A stretch of DNA of 64,000 bases from Rhyzopertha dominica (GCA_025024175.1 QCXZ01000001.1:38868942-38932941), one strand, 5' to 3'. Shown: positions 1 to 12,862, counted from the first letter of the stretch. Numbers and translations: made by a program. Notes: generated by a model not told the origin, from the letters alone.

Positions 1-2197
1 ACTTTAACGGGTATCTATGTGAACTCTCGAAACACTCATTATTGTTCAACGAACAATCCCAAAGAACGTTTTCAAGTTCCATGCATGATGCAAAAATAAG
101 CGTTAGGTGTGCAGTTTCAGCCCAACGGATTATAGGCCTCATTTTCTTTAACAACATTGTAACGTATGAAGTGTATGTAACGCAACCATTCGTATTCGTA
201 GCACAACTGACAGAAGAATGAGAGTATGCGTTTTTTTAACAAGATGAAAACTTCACAGTTTTCAGTATCATAAGTCCATAAAGAAAGACAAGAACATAGT
301 TTCCGCAGCTTTTATGCTTCTCCTCCCAGATCACCTGATCTGTCTACCTGCAGTTTTTATTTGTGGGGTAGTATACGCTCTAACAACTCCAACAACTCAC
401 ACAAATGAACGCGCAAAAGTTTTCGAATTGCATTGTTATTTGGAGAGATAGAAAATTCATTGACGAATAAGCTATATCAAATTGTCGTCTTGGTTCATAA
501 TAGCCAAGTTTGTATAGCAACATTTTAAATTATCAACTATTAAAAATTTTCTTGCTCGAAAGGTTCTCATAACTTATATTATTTTGTTTAGTATGCAAGG
601 TAGGTATAGAGGTTGCAAGACTTCCTGGCGATTATCCTTACTGTTTTACGTAATAACTTATTGCATAGGAGTTTTAAAGATTGTAAGATGGATTGCTTGA
701 CATTGATAGTTTGTGTCTTCTACTCTTCCCGACAGTATTGTTTTACAGTAGATATAATACTGTTCTTATGCTTAATATACCGTTTTTCTGTCTTTGTTTA
801 TTTCCTTCTGTGTGACAAAATTTAACGGCAATAATCAGCACACGTCAGAAGTATTAACCTCATTCAATGCACTTTTAATATTTAGAGTATGTATAAAGAT
901 GTCTTTTTCCTGAACATACTAATATTATATATAAGTGGAGGGATTGCTTGCCTATTGATATGGTCTCTCTACTATCAAAACCAGATGGCGTTAGTTGTGC
1001 TAGCCGTGTAGCCTTGCTACATTGCGAGAATTAAATACTCAAAATAATACTGCTATCAAAACTATCTGATTGGGAAACAGGATAAATTACGTTGACTTAT
1101 TTTTCTGTATTACATAAATTTGTTTCTATTTTTGTTCGTCTGTAGTTTTTATGTTATTTTAATTTATAGTTTTATTTTTTATTTACAAATATAGAGTTTT
1201 TTATTTAAATCTACTGTTCACAAAGGTAAAAATACTGTTTTATTCATCATATCTTACTGTTGCAGTAAATACCCATCAGGCAGCACTGCTTCCCAATTCC
1301 TGAAAACGCAAAACGCGATACGATAGTTCATGTTTAGCCAGTGTGAAGCTTGGAAACACGAGNAGTATCTGTTTATAGTTAATAAGTTATAATACCATTA
1401 ATTAACCTAACAAACTAGGCTTCCTATATTTTCAGTCAAAAGTATTAGAATGGCTAGGAACTTTTGCGACCGGTCTAGTAATCGTAGTTTTCTAGGACGT
1501 CATGAGCGAAAAATTCTGTATCGCTAGATGTTTTCTTGGCCTGAGTGCTGTCATGCGCTTCATGATTTAAACCAGCACCGCTTGTATGCAGCCTAAGAAT
1601 TAAAACATCTTAACGTGTGCTTGCATGTGTGTATGTGTAGAAAAGCATCACAAAATAGAGATAATTGTCTATTACACTAGCACCACGTATAGGTACCTAT
1701 AACACATACCTGAATACGCAATAATATGTGGGTTGCTTTGTTACAAAAAAGAAACAACTTTGGAATGTCACGGTGAAATTCGAGTATTTATGAATTATGT
1801 GTGGACGAAGCCTACAACTACATACAACTCTTTGCCCCTTTGCAAATAATAGCACTATGTGAAGAAAATGCCTATTTGTTTTATCGTTTGATGACTAACG
1901 ATGAAGTATTTAATTAACACATGGCATTAAAAAATTATCTTTGGTAATTGATGTTCTGTATATTATGTTTCATGCTTTAATGATGCTTGATACTACTATA
2001 ATACGCTGCAGATACTACAGAGACGTTTATTTTGCCGTTTTTTAAATGCATGTATCTGCAGAAACGTTTAATACAATGTGTTGTACTATAATGCTTTACG
2101 AAAGAGCTAACTTTCCAGAAAAGACTTCTTCCAGACCTATTTTTAATAAGCTCATCAAATCATATCTTGTTTAACGCAGTTTTTTTGTTTGTTTCAG
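1..2197. other. Upstream/intronic DNA of vg, no gene seen
   Basis: This AT-rich stretch lies upstream of the first visible vg exon and is probably part of the preceding intron. I found no open frame with recognisable protein similarity. In particular I found no N-terminal Vestigial exon, which in known homologues carries a tyrosine-rich YYPYLY-type start. The start of the gene is therefore expected upstream of the window. The short open frame at 613-825 has a hydrophobic, low-complexity translation and no family match I know. Confidence 0.5.
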
Positions 2198-2408
2198 TTT
2201 AACGTGCAACGTTTGCAAGATGCTCACTCACTTTCACAGCCCTCTTCGAGCGCGGTCGGATTATCTACTGAACACGGGTTATATTTACAAGGATCAGCTC
2301 ACAGTTCCGGAGGTTCTGTTAGCTCTACGGGGGGTGCATCACCAAACAGTCCCCTCAGACCCGGAAAGGAAGAGGACTGTAGTTTACATGGCAGAAGTAG
2401 TACCGAAG
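2198..2408 (+). CDS. vg: vestigial, internal exon (N-terminal Ser-rich region)
   Basis: This exon encodes part of the Ser-rich N-terminal half of Vestigial, a nuclear cofactor that binds the TEAD protein Scalloped and drives wing identity. It follows a polypyrimidine tract ending TTTCAG and reads from TTT in phase 0. Its 70 complete codons begin FNVQRLQDAHSLSQ and run through a Ser/Gly-rich stretch to PNSPLRPGKEED and SSTE. Drosophila Vg has a comparable FN start followed by Ser/Ala-rich sequence, and a KEED motif further on. The donor is AAG|GTAGCG, which leaves one base (G) that joins GA of the next exon as Gly. A longer open frame runs on to 2449, but the phase match supports 2408. The donor is the least canonical of the set. 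The preceding coding exon was not found in the window. Confidence 0.82.
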
Positions 2409-5400
2409 GTAGCGTACATAAAAGACACTTGCTATTATTGTTTAAATAGTCAGCTTGAAATATAAAGAGATTTATAGTAATCATTTACGACGGCCCAACG
2501 CTAGTACAAGAAGTTAGGTGGTGTGTTGCAGAGGATTAGAAATAGTACAGAAATGTGGAGCCGTCGTAAGAAGATTAATAGTTATATCTGTATTTCTATA
2601 AATTTAAATATTTCAATAACATTTCAGTTTTTAATTTAAAAAACGAATACCACTACTTATAAAATAATTTTGCCTAATACTAAATTAAGTTATGTCTAAA
2701 ATACTGCTGTCATCCGCTATTCACGGGTCATTTCATTTTATGGCAATTTAAAAACACTATAAATCGTTTCCCCAGTGCAACCTGAAATTTTTGCACTTTT
2801 TCTTAATGATTACTTTTTTCAAATATGCCTGTAAACATCGGCGCATGAGAAATATATATGTGTACATTGCATATTCCATGCATTCTTTCTACCAAAAAAG
2901 TAGGTACCTGCTTACTTAAAGCTCTACTTCTGCCGCTGAATGGTACTGGCCCTAGCACCGCTAGATGGCATTGTCTATGGGATGGCATTTCTCGAAAGTA
3001 CCCCAAAAACAAAAGATCAGACGTGTACATGTCAAAATTGTGGCACGTACATTAGTTTTTCTCTTAGCATTTAGACTGTACTCCGCCATTCCAATGAAAT
3101 TGGTTCATCTTGCAAGTTATATAATTGTTATTTATATTTTGTTTACTTGATTAATTTTATTTTCTTATGTTAAAACAAAGTTCTGTTAGTAAGTTATTTT
3201 ATTATTTGGACGAGTACAGCAGAAACCAATGCATGCTAAAGATATATAAAAACCTCATTGAAATATTTAAAAATATTTACTACTACTATGGATCACAAGA
3301 GAATTGGATGGTCACTTATGACTACTGCTATGGAAAATACTCATATTAGGCCTCCACATTTATTTAAACAAAATTTAATTCTATAAGGATTATAAATAAA
3401 TACAAGTTCTACCCATTCCACATTTAACCTTTATCGAGAGCTAGCTCATACTGATTATCAAAGACTCTCATATATTTGTCCGTAGGTTGTGTATCAGCAA
3501 ATCATGGTATTTTTTTTTAGACTATTGTCTTTATGGGACAAATGATTTTCGAAACAAAATTGCTAGTATTTTACTATTTTACCCTCTGATTAAAATCTAA
3601 AGCAATTAGCTATCACACTTTAAGGCGTCGACAATACCAGCCCATAGAAGTTGGGGTAATTGTGCTATCACTTACTGTGTAAAAAAACCAATTGACTCTA
3701 TCGCATTTTTAATAATAGTTATGAATACACATTCAGTACCCATACTGACATATGATACTCATATTTGTTTTACGTAGTCCAACCACGTACTCTTCGTTTT
3801 GACAAATGGTGTATAAAAGGCTACAGCCTTGATAGATATTTGAATTACATGAGCCTTAACGTGTACGTTACTTTCATATTATTCTGTAGTATAAAAAGTA
3901 TGAATGACGCTGCATTTTAGCATTATGACATGACGTGTACATCTTACTTAAATTAACAGCAGAAGATGTTTTCCATGTAGAAACGACGCTGTTTACCTCA
4001 TTGAAAATAAATGATGTACTAACAAGTTTGACTAAAAATATGCACCATTCAGCAAAATATTTAATCCATAGCGTACAGTTGTTTATTGTATACACACATG
4101 TACGAATTAAAATATAAACAGAATTTTGCATCAACAAATTTTAAAGCCGTTTTGCAAGAGCGTCATAACCGTATTGCAATAAATATAAGCAAAACAGATT
4201 ACAAACAATTCATGAAAAAGTATCTCAACATTATATCAACGTAGCTTTTATGCGCAAATGAAAGGTTTCATTATATTCGTTAAAGTTAATCTAATGCACA
4301 TTTTAAACGTACTCTTCTTGTTATAAAATCACACGTGTTAGGCGTCACAAAACATTTATAATTATGACCGTAACGTGACGTTTTTGTCTGCTTTTCTGTC
4401 ATGCAAGCGTTTAGCAAAGATCAAGTGTATCGATAAAATCTAAATGGCATTCCATTAAACGCTTGACTAATTATAGATTATTTCTCGTTTCTTTAAAATT
4501 GTTGCAAGGTATATAGCCTATTTAAGTGTTAGTAGACATCTTAGCATCTTGTTAACTTTAGTGGTACAACTATACCTTCTTCAGACTTTTATGTACTTTA
4601 TTTTATTCGCTTTTAAAAACTGTGACTCTAGACCTGGTATTTATACAGAATAGTGATAAACTAATGTACTTTAGTCAAAATTTTGTCATTCAGTTTTAAC
4701 GTTTAAAGCGATTTATTTTTTCCGCACATGTTCGTTGTAATATAATGCAATGGAGTTTCGCATCTTTTTTTTACAGGAACAGATGCTGAAATTCTTTAGT
4801 AGGAAATTTGACTGGGTTTTCTTAGGTTTGATGATGTTGTTCAATGTTAGCAGAAAATACAAAAAGGTTAACATTTGTATTTCCACTCGGTTTCCCATTA
4901 TACTAGAATCGGTTAATAATAGTTTGATTTATTAATTTCTGTTAAAAAATAAAAAAAGGATTAATAGTAGTTTAGCAGTTATGGCATTGTTATGTAGTTT
5001 TCTATCTACCCAAAATAATGTAGTGTATCTCACTGTAGAGCCCATTCTTTGGTATTTCAAACTGATAGTTAAATTATTATACATCTGGACTGAATATGTA
5101 TCAATTATTTATGTAGGGCAACATTACTTTTTTGTTGTGCTTAAATGTAAACATTAAAATACTAAACGATATTAAAAAAACCGTGTCACTAATACTTATC
5201 GGTGAAACTTGTAAGTACACTGGGACGAATACGTATGTAGGGCAGGTACTTACAGAACATAAATTTTGTGCTCCGTGTTTTTTTTTTAGAATTTTACTTT
5301 TAGTAGTTTCGTATTATAGTACAAAAATTTGCCAGCTGTAAGTTCGGGAAAACGTATATTATATTTAATAGAATATTATTGTATTATGTGTATTAACAGG

Positions 5401-6694
5401 TGCCTTACATATTCTTTGCTGCGGAATGCGTTTAGTATTCCTACGTTCAGGTTATTTCCATAACAATTTACTACAGGTGGTCATTTTTATGGATCCTGTA
5501 TTATACAAATCAATTTAAATACTTGAATCGATAACGTTATTATGATAAATGAAGACGTCCCCTTAGTTCGCATTATAAAGGATTGATACCCGCATTTAAC
5601 TACTCCATATTCATAACATAACAGCCAAATAGGTGTATATGTATACGCAAATTTCTACACTTGGCATCTATAGTAAATGGAAAACGAATACAGGTACCTA
5701 CTGATGTTTTATAGAAGTATCCAGACTATAAGAAACACGTAATTAAATACATATCAGAGCTTAACTAATTTACACATTTTTGCGTAGCTACCCGCATTGG
5801 CCTCTGTTGCTACGGATACAGATTTTGTATCATTAATACTTACCCATATACATTGAGAAATATATATAACTTGGGCAAAACGAGTACCTATCGACAGGGA
5901 AATGTGAGCCCGAGAGAATACTAGAACTGAACGAAGATGATAGAATATTGACATTAAAAACGAATGTCAAGCAGAAAAGCCAATCTTGGAGGAACATAAC
6001 ATTAGAAAACAGTAAAGGGCAGGTGTTAGTTAGGCAAAGAAAAAGATAAATGATAATTATTGTAGACTGATAAAATATTNCACAGAAAACGAAACGATAC
6101 AAGGAAATAACGATATGTTTTAAGCAAATCTGAAGGGTTATATTATAGTGGAAACAAAACGAAATATCACATGATGGACAAAAACAAAATCTGCGAAAGA
6201 AAATAAGTCGTCACATGAAGCTATATGCACTTAGGTAAAAACTGAAGGAAAAAGAACACGCAAACAAATATAGGGATTATATAGAAGAACAAATTTAGCA
6301 GTTATTGCAAAACTGTAGACAAAAAAACTTTGCTCCAATTGAAATCTCTGATTAAGTAAATAAACCTTTCTGCAGTAATAAGATGGAATTTTGATTGTTC
6401 CAGAGACATCATGACCTCATCCTTTTCATTTTTAGTTGAATTTGACAATTTCTTGAAAGGTTCAGGTACTGTACTATGTAAAATTGGAGCAGAATAACAA
6501 ACAAGGTCCGGCTATCTTGGTCTCTCGGATTTTTTCGGACTTTTCTTGATACATTATGGTTTGTATAAGAGAGCTGCTGCCTTCAGCGCCATCTAAGCGA
6601 ACTCTGCGCATCCTGGACGGGTTAGAACTATCGTAACCACCTACCTAGCGTAGGTTCTTGTGAATAGCACTGGTTATGAGCGATGGATATAAAC

Positions 6695-6870
6695 AAATAA
6701 ACATCTGCTCTGGTCAATCCATTCGAACCCTACGAGTAGTTTCGTCATTGATACTAAATGAATTGGCTAAAGCACTCTGCGGCCTTAATCGTATCCCTGC
6801 CCGAAGAGCCCCAACAAGAGCGAAACTAGACGTTGGAACTGAATGGATTGACCTGAGCAGATGTTTATTT
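6695..6870. repeat. Inverted repeat with 30-base arms (foldback)
   Basis: Arms at 6695-6724 and 6841-6870 are complementary at 29 of 30 positions and include AACATCTGCTC and GAGCAGATGTT. Complementarity continues inward more weakly: TAGTTTCG in the left arm faces CGAAACTA in the right. The loop is about 116 bases. The size and structure resemble a foldback MITE or a snap-back repeat. I could not define target duplications. An open frame of 135 codons spans it but has no recognisable protein family. Confidence 0.6.
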
Positions 6871-6980
6871 ATATTTTACATTTTTTTAAAAATATTATCT
6901 ATATCCCGTACATTAATAAATTCATCACGTTTATTTCAAATACCGATACATGATATAATTTCATTACCAGGGTACCCAAT

Positions 6981-7795
6981 ATTCCTACTAGGGCTGGGCA
7001 AAGTATCGATACTTACTCAAATCATCGATACTTTTGGCGGTAGCGAGTATCGATGCCACATTAAAAAGTATCGAAAGTATTAAAAAGTATCAAAGTATCG
7101 ACAGTATTCAAAATTATCGAAGTATCGAAAGTATTCAAAAATATCGAAATCCAAAAGTATTAAAAAGTATCGAAAGTATTCAAAATTAGCTGAAGTATCG
7201 AAGTACGAAAGTATTGAAAAGTATCGAAGTGTTCAAAATTATATGAAGTACTGAAATTATAAAATATATTGAAAATATCGAAGCATTGATCTGGACTGGG
7301 CAGAATATTAATACTTACTCAAAGTATCGTTACCTCTGCCGGTATCGAATAGCGGTATCAGTTTGTCGTGGTATTCAAGTATCAAAAGTATTGAAAGTAT
7401 CAAATGTGTTGAAATCGAGTATTGCACTAAATTAATGTATGAGAAACTTCATAGTTATTGCAGCATCCAATGCATCGGCGTTGTTAATAGTAATGATAAA
7501 ATGAAAAATTGAAACAATGCAAAGTTGGAAAAGTACGTATCAAAGGAAATAGAAGCGTCTAAAATATTGACAGCATCAAATATATTGAAGGTATCGATTA
7601 TCAAGACTTGTCTAATATTATCGCCCAGCCATATTTGATAATTTCGATACTTTCATACTTTTGATACGTCGATACCTCGATTCTTTCGATACTTTTGATA
7701 CCTTCGATACTTCGATACTTTTGAGTAGTATCGATACTGCACCGGTATCGAATGTCAATATCTGTCTAATGGTGTCGCCCAGCCCTAATTGCTAC
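6981..7795. mobile_element. Non-autonomous hAT-type foldback element with GTATCGATAC-based body
   Basis: The termini are TAGGGCTGGGC at 6989-6999 and its complement GCCCAGCCCTA at 7777-7787. They are flanked by the 8-base direct repeats ATTCCTAC (6981-6988) and ATTGCTAC (7788-7795), which match at 7 of 8 bases as expected for hAT target duplications. The body is a dense array of variants of GTATCGAAAGTATT on the left and the complementary sequence on the right, so the element can fold on itself. There is no coding capacity. A second pair of similar ends (near 7292 and 7630) lies inside, which suggests one copy inserted in, or duplicated within, another. Confidence 0.75.
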
Positions 7796-8147
7796 CCCGG
7801 TAGCTACCCGATACCCGATAAGCAACCGGTACTCGATAAGTTCCGGATATCCAATAACAACTCATTACGAAGTGATTAATGAAACAATACGCAATTAAAT
7901 TGATACCTACTTCATATAGTGGACATAGCTATAGATGATAGGTGGCGCGAAAAAGTACGTGTCGGCATTACCTTGGATATTGGATGTTTCGTTGTAGCGC
8001 TTATTCAAGAACTTAACGGATATCGGGTAGTTAGCTTGTAACGGATCGTTGTCAGATTTTCGGGTATTTTCGGGTATCGAATGCCAGAAATTTGTACCGG
8101 GGTAACAAATGTATATCGGGTACCCGGATACCCGTCGGTAACCCTAC
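7796..8147. repeat. GGTACCC/GATATCGGG-rich palindromic patch
   Basis: Directly after the hAT-type element is a stretch rich in short palindromes and their complements: TACCCGATACCCG on the left, and CGGGTATCG, TACCGGGGTA and CGGGTACCCGG on the right. A similar GGGTACCC lies just left of the hAT insertion at 6970-6977. This may be a second degenerate foldback element that served as the landing site. I could not fix its ends or a target duplication. Confidence 0.35.
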
Positions 8148-9166
8148 ATCAAAATGCTTCAGCATCATATCTACATGTGTCATTTATCCTTATTTAGGCT
8201 TGAGCAAAACACTATTATTGTTTGCGAAGTGGACGTACACTGAAGGTACCAGGTGAACACAAAAGTACGAATTTATAATTTAACTTCCTTTATTTACGCA
8301 CTAGTATAGAAATACATCAAACTCAAACGGCGCTAGTACAATACACTAATATTCCAGTATCAGTAATTTAATTGCATGCAATTCAAAACACTCCACTTTG
8401 CTACAGTTACTCTAAAAAACTTTAGAACACTTAAATCGCTTTGTTTTCTTGCTTCACCGCATCCAAACCAGAATGCGCATTACACAAGGTGTAGCTTCCC
8501 GCCTACGAAAGCCCACTAGATTTTTCTGAAAAGCCACAAGATCGTTCTGTGCTAAACAATTATTCCCATACCATTTATTAGATTAATAAGTAACTACCTG
8601 TAGCGGATTGTGGCGTCCTTCAAGTGTAGTCTTAAACGCCGATAGTGGGAGTTGATATCATACTCTTTTCTCTTCCCTCTTTGTGCTTGAAAATAAAATA
8701 AAAAACACGAATTCACTATTCCTATGAAAACTATATAAAATCCGTATGTATTGTTATTACAAACACCACATAAACGTAATTTTTAGGGACAGATAAATTT
8801 TCTTTTTTATTTTGCTACATGTTGAATAAAAAAAATCCTAAAGTATCTCAATCCCGGGACAAGAAAACGTTTCTTTTGTAAAGTTGTTAATCGATTGTCA
8901 AATGCAACAATTGCCCGTTCATGCTGAAGTCGCTGAAATACGTGAGAGCCGGTAAATTACAGCTAGTAAGTAGATAACAAACGTCAAACCTATAGAGCAC
9001 CACGTTTATGGTATTGCAGTTGATAGGTATCACCTTGAACTTTACACAGTTTACTAAGAATTCCTTCAGACAGAGGCACTTTGAAACGTAAATTTCTAGT
9101 GCTACCGTTATTTAGACTACTTAGTAGTGGATTATTACAATGTTTTGCATCCGTGTTTCGTTCCAG

Positions 9167-9331
9167 GACCGCAACCAGGCGTCGAGGACGAAGATTCCGA
9201 AGATGCAACTAGTTCGAGGGCTCAGTATGTCTCTGCAAATTGCGTGGTGTTTACGCACTACCAAGGAGATGCCTCGGCCGTCGTAGATGAACACTTTTCT
9301 AGGGCACTCGATAAAACGTCGCATACGAAAG
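9167..9331 (+). CDS. vg: vestigial, exon with the Vg/TONDU (Scalloped-binding) domain
   Basis: This is the diagnostic exon. Counting from the first visible exon as residue 1, it encodes residues 71-126. An acidic stretch VEDEDSED is followed by the Vg/TONDU core at about residues 90-118, with CVVFTHYQGD and VVDEHFSRAL. In the family this short motif docks onto the TEAD factor Scalloped. The acceptor is TTCCAG|GA and the donor AAAG|GTAAGA. Both splice phases are 1, so Gly71 and Asp126 are split across introns. Core residues typical of Vg and VGLL proteins (VxxHF and a preceding FTxxQGD) are intact, so the domain looks functional. Confidence 0.96.
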
Positions 9332-10319
9332 GTAAGATATATGAATTCTGGTTTCTTCAGTGTTAACAGACAGATAATTTAGTAAAATGGATATACTTTC
9401 AATTACAAGTTTGTATTTTGAAAACGCCAGCGAAATAGGTGTATATTAAAATTAGACTACTGGTACCTACTTCCTTTACATTGAGAAATTTAGGTGTGTG
9501 AAAAATTGATGTTGCTGTGGTTCTATCTTCACTAAACTACTCGTTTACATAGCTTTTGAGTAATGTAAACATTTCATTACTTACAGCGCTGCTGCTAATT
9601 TTTTTCAGGTAAGCGTAATGCGGGAATTTATTTGCATTGGCAACACATCTAGGTAGTCCTTAGACTTATTTTAACCAACGTTCATGACATCGCTGTCGTT
9701 AAATATTAATCCAAAAATTTCGAAAACTACTCCAAACGTCAAATTTAATTGAAATCAGTCGACGAGTCTAAAGGGGAATTTTAAAATAACACCATGCACA
9801 TATCAAGCTAATTTTCAATTCATTTTACAAAAAAAATACAGTCCCTACGCCGTAAACAAACATAATTATAATTGTTAGTGTTAGCCTAATTGGTCTATTT
9901 CCAATGCAAGTTCATTGTATTGTGGAACTTTGTAATGTACATTCGAATATTAAATGTAATAGTATACTAAGGTATATTGATAACGAGATCTGCAGTAATA
10001 TAGTCGACTTTTTATGCTACACTGTTCATAATAAATTTAATAATTATTTCGTATTTAATAATAATTACACTCAACGCTATAAATTCCATACCATTTCCTG
10101 AATCGTTTCGCCTTATCTTATTTGAGTCACTCTATTTATATTTTCCTGACATTAAATTAGATATTATCATTTTGATATACCCCGTCACTGTTGAGTTTCA
10201 ATAAATAATACTTTCCCTTATTTACTATGTAAACCTTCTGTAATTGAAAAGTACGCTCTTGTTTTCGTTTTTTTATAAAACCAAAGCTAACGAATTAGTA
10301 CATGTAAGTCATTATAAAA

Positions 10320-10680
10320 ATGGTAACGGCTGTCTGGGAAGGGTTGCGATACCCGAGTGATATCCTAATGATGTAACAACCTCGTGGCCAGTTAAAATTC
10401 CTGGAAACGCTAATTTATTAGTGAGAAACCCTGTTCTAGCATTCGGCCGACTCCCTTGCCACTAACCGGTCATATTGTGAAGCTTCTCGAGACGAACAAC
10501 AATCTGATAAGCTGTTTGAAATCTCTGCCCAAATATTTTTTGTTTGTGATAGATTTATGAAAGCAATTACGCTATAGAAATGACATAAATAACAGGTTGA
10601 TTTATTGCGCTCCTGTGGTCGCCTCGTCGTTTTATTACGCGCATTATTTCATTCTGCATATGTTTTTTAGTTGTTTTATT
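10320..10680. promoter_or_regulatory. Candidate intronic regulatory block
   Basis: This block is richer in G+C and less repetitive than the DNA around it. It includes GTGAGAA at 10421-10427, which fits the relaxed Su(H) site RTGRGAR, and homeodomain-like TTTTATTAC followed by a CATTATTTCATTC stretch near 10630. It has no open frame and no terminal repeats. The call rests on composition and single motifs, so it is a candidate only. Confidence 0.3.
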
Positions 10681-11682
10681 GTCCGCTTAGTAGTTTTTGG
10701 ACTTAAATTCCTGTTGGATATTTGGTAGCAATAATAACAACGAATATACAGCACGGTAGCTGTTGCAATAATAACATCAGTTGCTTTACTATTTGTAATA
10801 ATGAAGGATTCTGCGCGATTTCCTAATCTATACTTTGTGCATTTCTTAATTTTTTATCTTGTTTTGTACTTTTAGTTGTTCAAGCATGTACTTACCTTTA
10901 CAATAATANACTTTNCTCATATCATCGTACGATGTCGATTATTTGTCAGTAATTCATATAAGATATAAGTAAAAAGTTCTCNCATTTTTTTATCGATTGT
11001 TTTTTTTTTGTATTATTTTTTCCTGTCGTTTCCTTTTCGTTTTTTCCCAGTCTTCAATAAGTGATCGACATTTTTGTCCATGTTTTTCGTTTANTTGTCA
11101 ATTCTTAGTATGCCTTTGAAACTTCGTAGGTAATTAATCTCTAAAGGCAGTATCTCGCCTTTTTGTTGTTTTGTTAGTGTACACCTTTCACATCTGAATG
11201 GTAAAACCGCTTTATATGTACATAAAGCGTTATTTTCGTGTTTTAATGACACCTCCTGTAAAGCAATTTTTTACTTTTTGCCTTTATAATATTATACATT
11301 CTGGTTAGCATAGCTGTATTCCCAATTTCCAAATATAACCGTAATAGGCGTCTTCATGAAATATTAATTTTGTGTCAGATATACTCATATTAATTTTAGA
11401 GACCTATATTGGCGCAAATGAAACGGCAAGATTTCAATGGAAATTAAATTGTTCTATCATAAAGTTTGCGCTCAATACGGAGGTTATATGACGTGCGACG
11501 TAGATGCTCAAAAGGACAGCGTAAAAAACCAATGCTGAAAACATGTATTTTAGACTACGAAAACAAGACTGTTTCAAAGAACGACAAATGACGCTGCACT
11601 TTGGTTATCTATACAAATGTTGCAAAACGAGTATGGGAGGCAAAACTACAAGAAAGAAAAAAAAAAGACGAACGCCACAAAG

Positions 11683-11796
11683 ATGACAGCGGCAGAGGCG
11701 TTGAAGAAGAGAAACCTCACCTGGGACGAACCTAGAAGGATAGCAAAGGACATGACTAACTGGAAGAAAATAGTAGACGAAAAAGTCAGCAAATGA
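11683..11796 (+). pseudogene. C-terminal tail of a non-LTR retrotransposon ORF
   Basis: Thirty-seven codons followed by a stop read LKKRNLTWDEPRRIAKDM, then NWKKIV. This resembles the very end of LINE ORF2 proteins, where a GLTWxEAxRxAxDRxxWR motif is followed by a short tail and stop. The upstream coding region is gone apart from purine-rich sequence. It is most likely a 5'-truncated LINE copy. Confidence 0.45.
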
Positions 11797-12665
11797 GAGA
11801 ACTATATACTTTTATACTCTGTGGCTAAAAGGCAATTGATTACATATAAATATATTTATTTAAGGCGTCAAAACATGCAACATGCTGCTTTCCAGCTTAC
11901 TAAGTGGAACAACAAGGGTCAATTCTTGTGGTTTCCTCGGTAACACTAGCCTCATCACAGGCTATTGTTTTCTAGTCTCTATCTTTAGAACGAACTTTGT
12001 ACTTAAATTACATAATCGTTACAAAAAATTTTGGAGTTTCATGTGCAGCAATTTTTTAAGTTTCTTTCATAAATTTCTGTATCCTAAGTATAGTTTGATG
12101 AAAAATACGTAACATTTGTTATTCAGGCTTATCCCGTGACCCGCAAGCTTCGCTTTTGTTTAAGCTGTTACACGAGAATACCGGACTCAATAATCAACAC
12201 AGTTAGTGGTCTCTAATTACGAAGCTGTACGTGGAAGCAAAAGCACAGCAGTGCCATCTAGTGGAACCACTACAAAGTACTGCAGGATAGTGAAACTGGA
12301 ACCACTGCTAATAATATAGATATATAATATATCCGTGAAATAGAGATTATTAGCGCAAAAACATCCCGACTTATAACTAAACTTACCTTGGTATCAAAAT
12401 TGGTATGTCAAGACAATAAAATAAATTACGTTTTGTTTAGTCTAGCTCACTTGATCGCCAGCGTATGGTAGGCATTTATGCCGCTCTCGGATATATCGCG
12501 CTTCTTGCTAGTAGGCTCCTAAGTAGCGCATTTTACGGGAAGCTCAGGATATAAATGGGAAGGTTTAAAGGGCGCACCCAACTATGGAATTATTTCCTTA
12601 AATATTTCTTCGATTAGCTCGACTGCATTATTTTTTTTTCACTGGATAAGCTGCAGTCTGAAGTT

Positions 12666-12862
12666 GAATACATATTTAGGACCTGCTTATTTACTATTTA
12701 TTGTCATGCTAGTGATAATTCTGATTCCTGTCTTGTTTAGGTTGCTTTTGCGTGATGGTGTCCACGCTTCTTTGAGTGATTTCACTAGACATCAGGGTGA
12801 TGGTGCAACAGAATATTTTTTCTATCGGGGATTCTTTACTGTTGTCTAGATTGCATGTGGCT
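12666..12862. repeat. Dispersed repeat, copy 1 (partner at 43440-43640, opposite strand)
   Basis: This sequence recurs in reverse complement at 43440-43640. Shared blocks include ATTTAGGA, ATGATTCCT or CTGATTCCT, TTGCGTGATGGTGTC and TTCTTTACTGTTGTC, in the same order with similar spacing. On the minus strand the shared part reads VDTITQKQ in this copy. The repeat may be part of an unrecognised transposon reading frame. No ends could be set. Confidence 0.5.

Larger units (their letters stand above)
2409..9166 (+). other. vg intron between the Ser-rich exon and the Vg-domain exon
   Basis: A 6.8 kb phase-1 intron, GTAGCG to TTCCAG. It holds a 30-base inverted repeat (6695-6870), a foldback hAT-type element (6981-7795) and a second GGTACCC-rich palindromic patch just after it. 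Apart from these I see only AT-rich sequence and short spurious frames. A GCGCCATCTA motif lies at 6586-6595. Confidence 0.75.

Noticed and set aside
2220..2465. Alternative + frame over the first vg exon
   Set aside because: The overlapping frame gives FNVQRLQ... to SSTE, which fits Vestigial and joins in phase with the next exon; the alternative does not.
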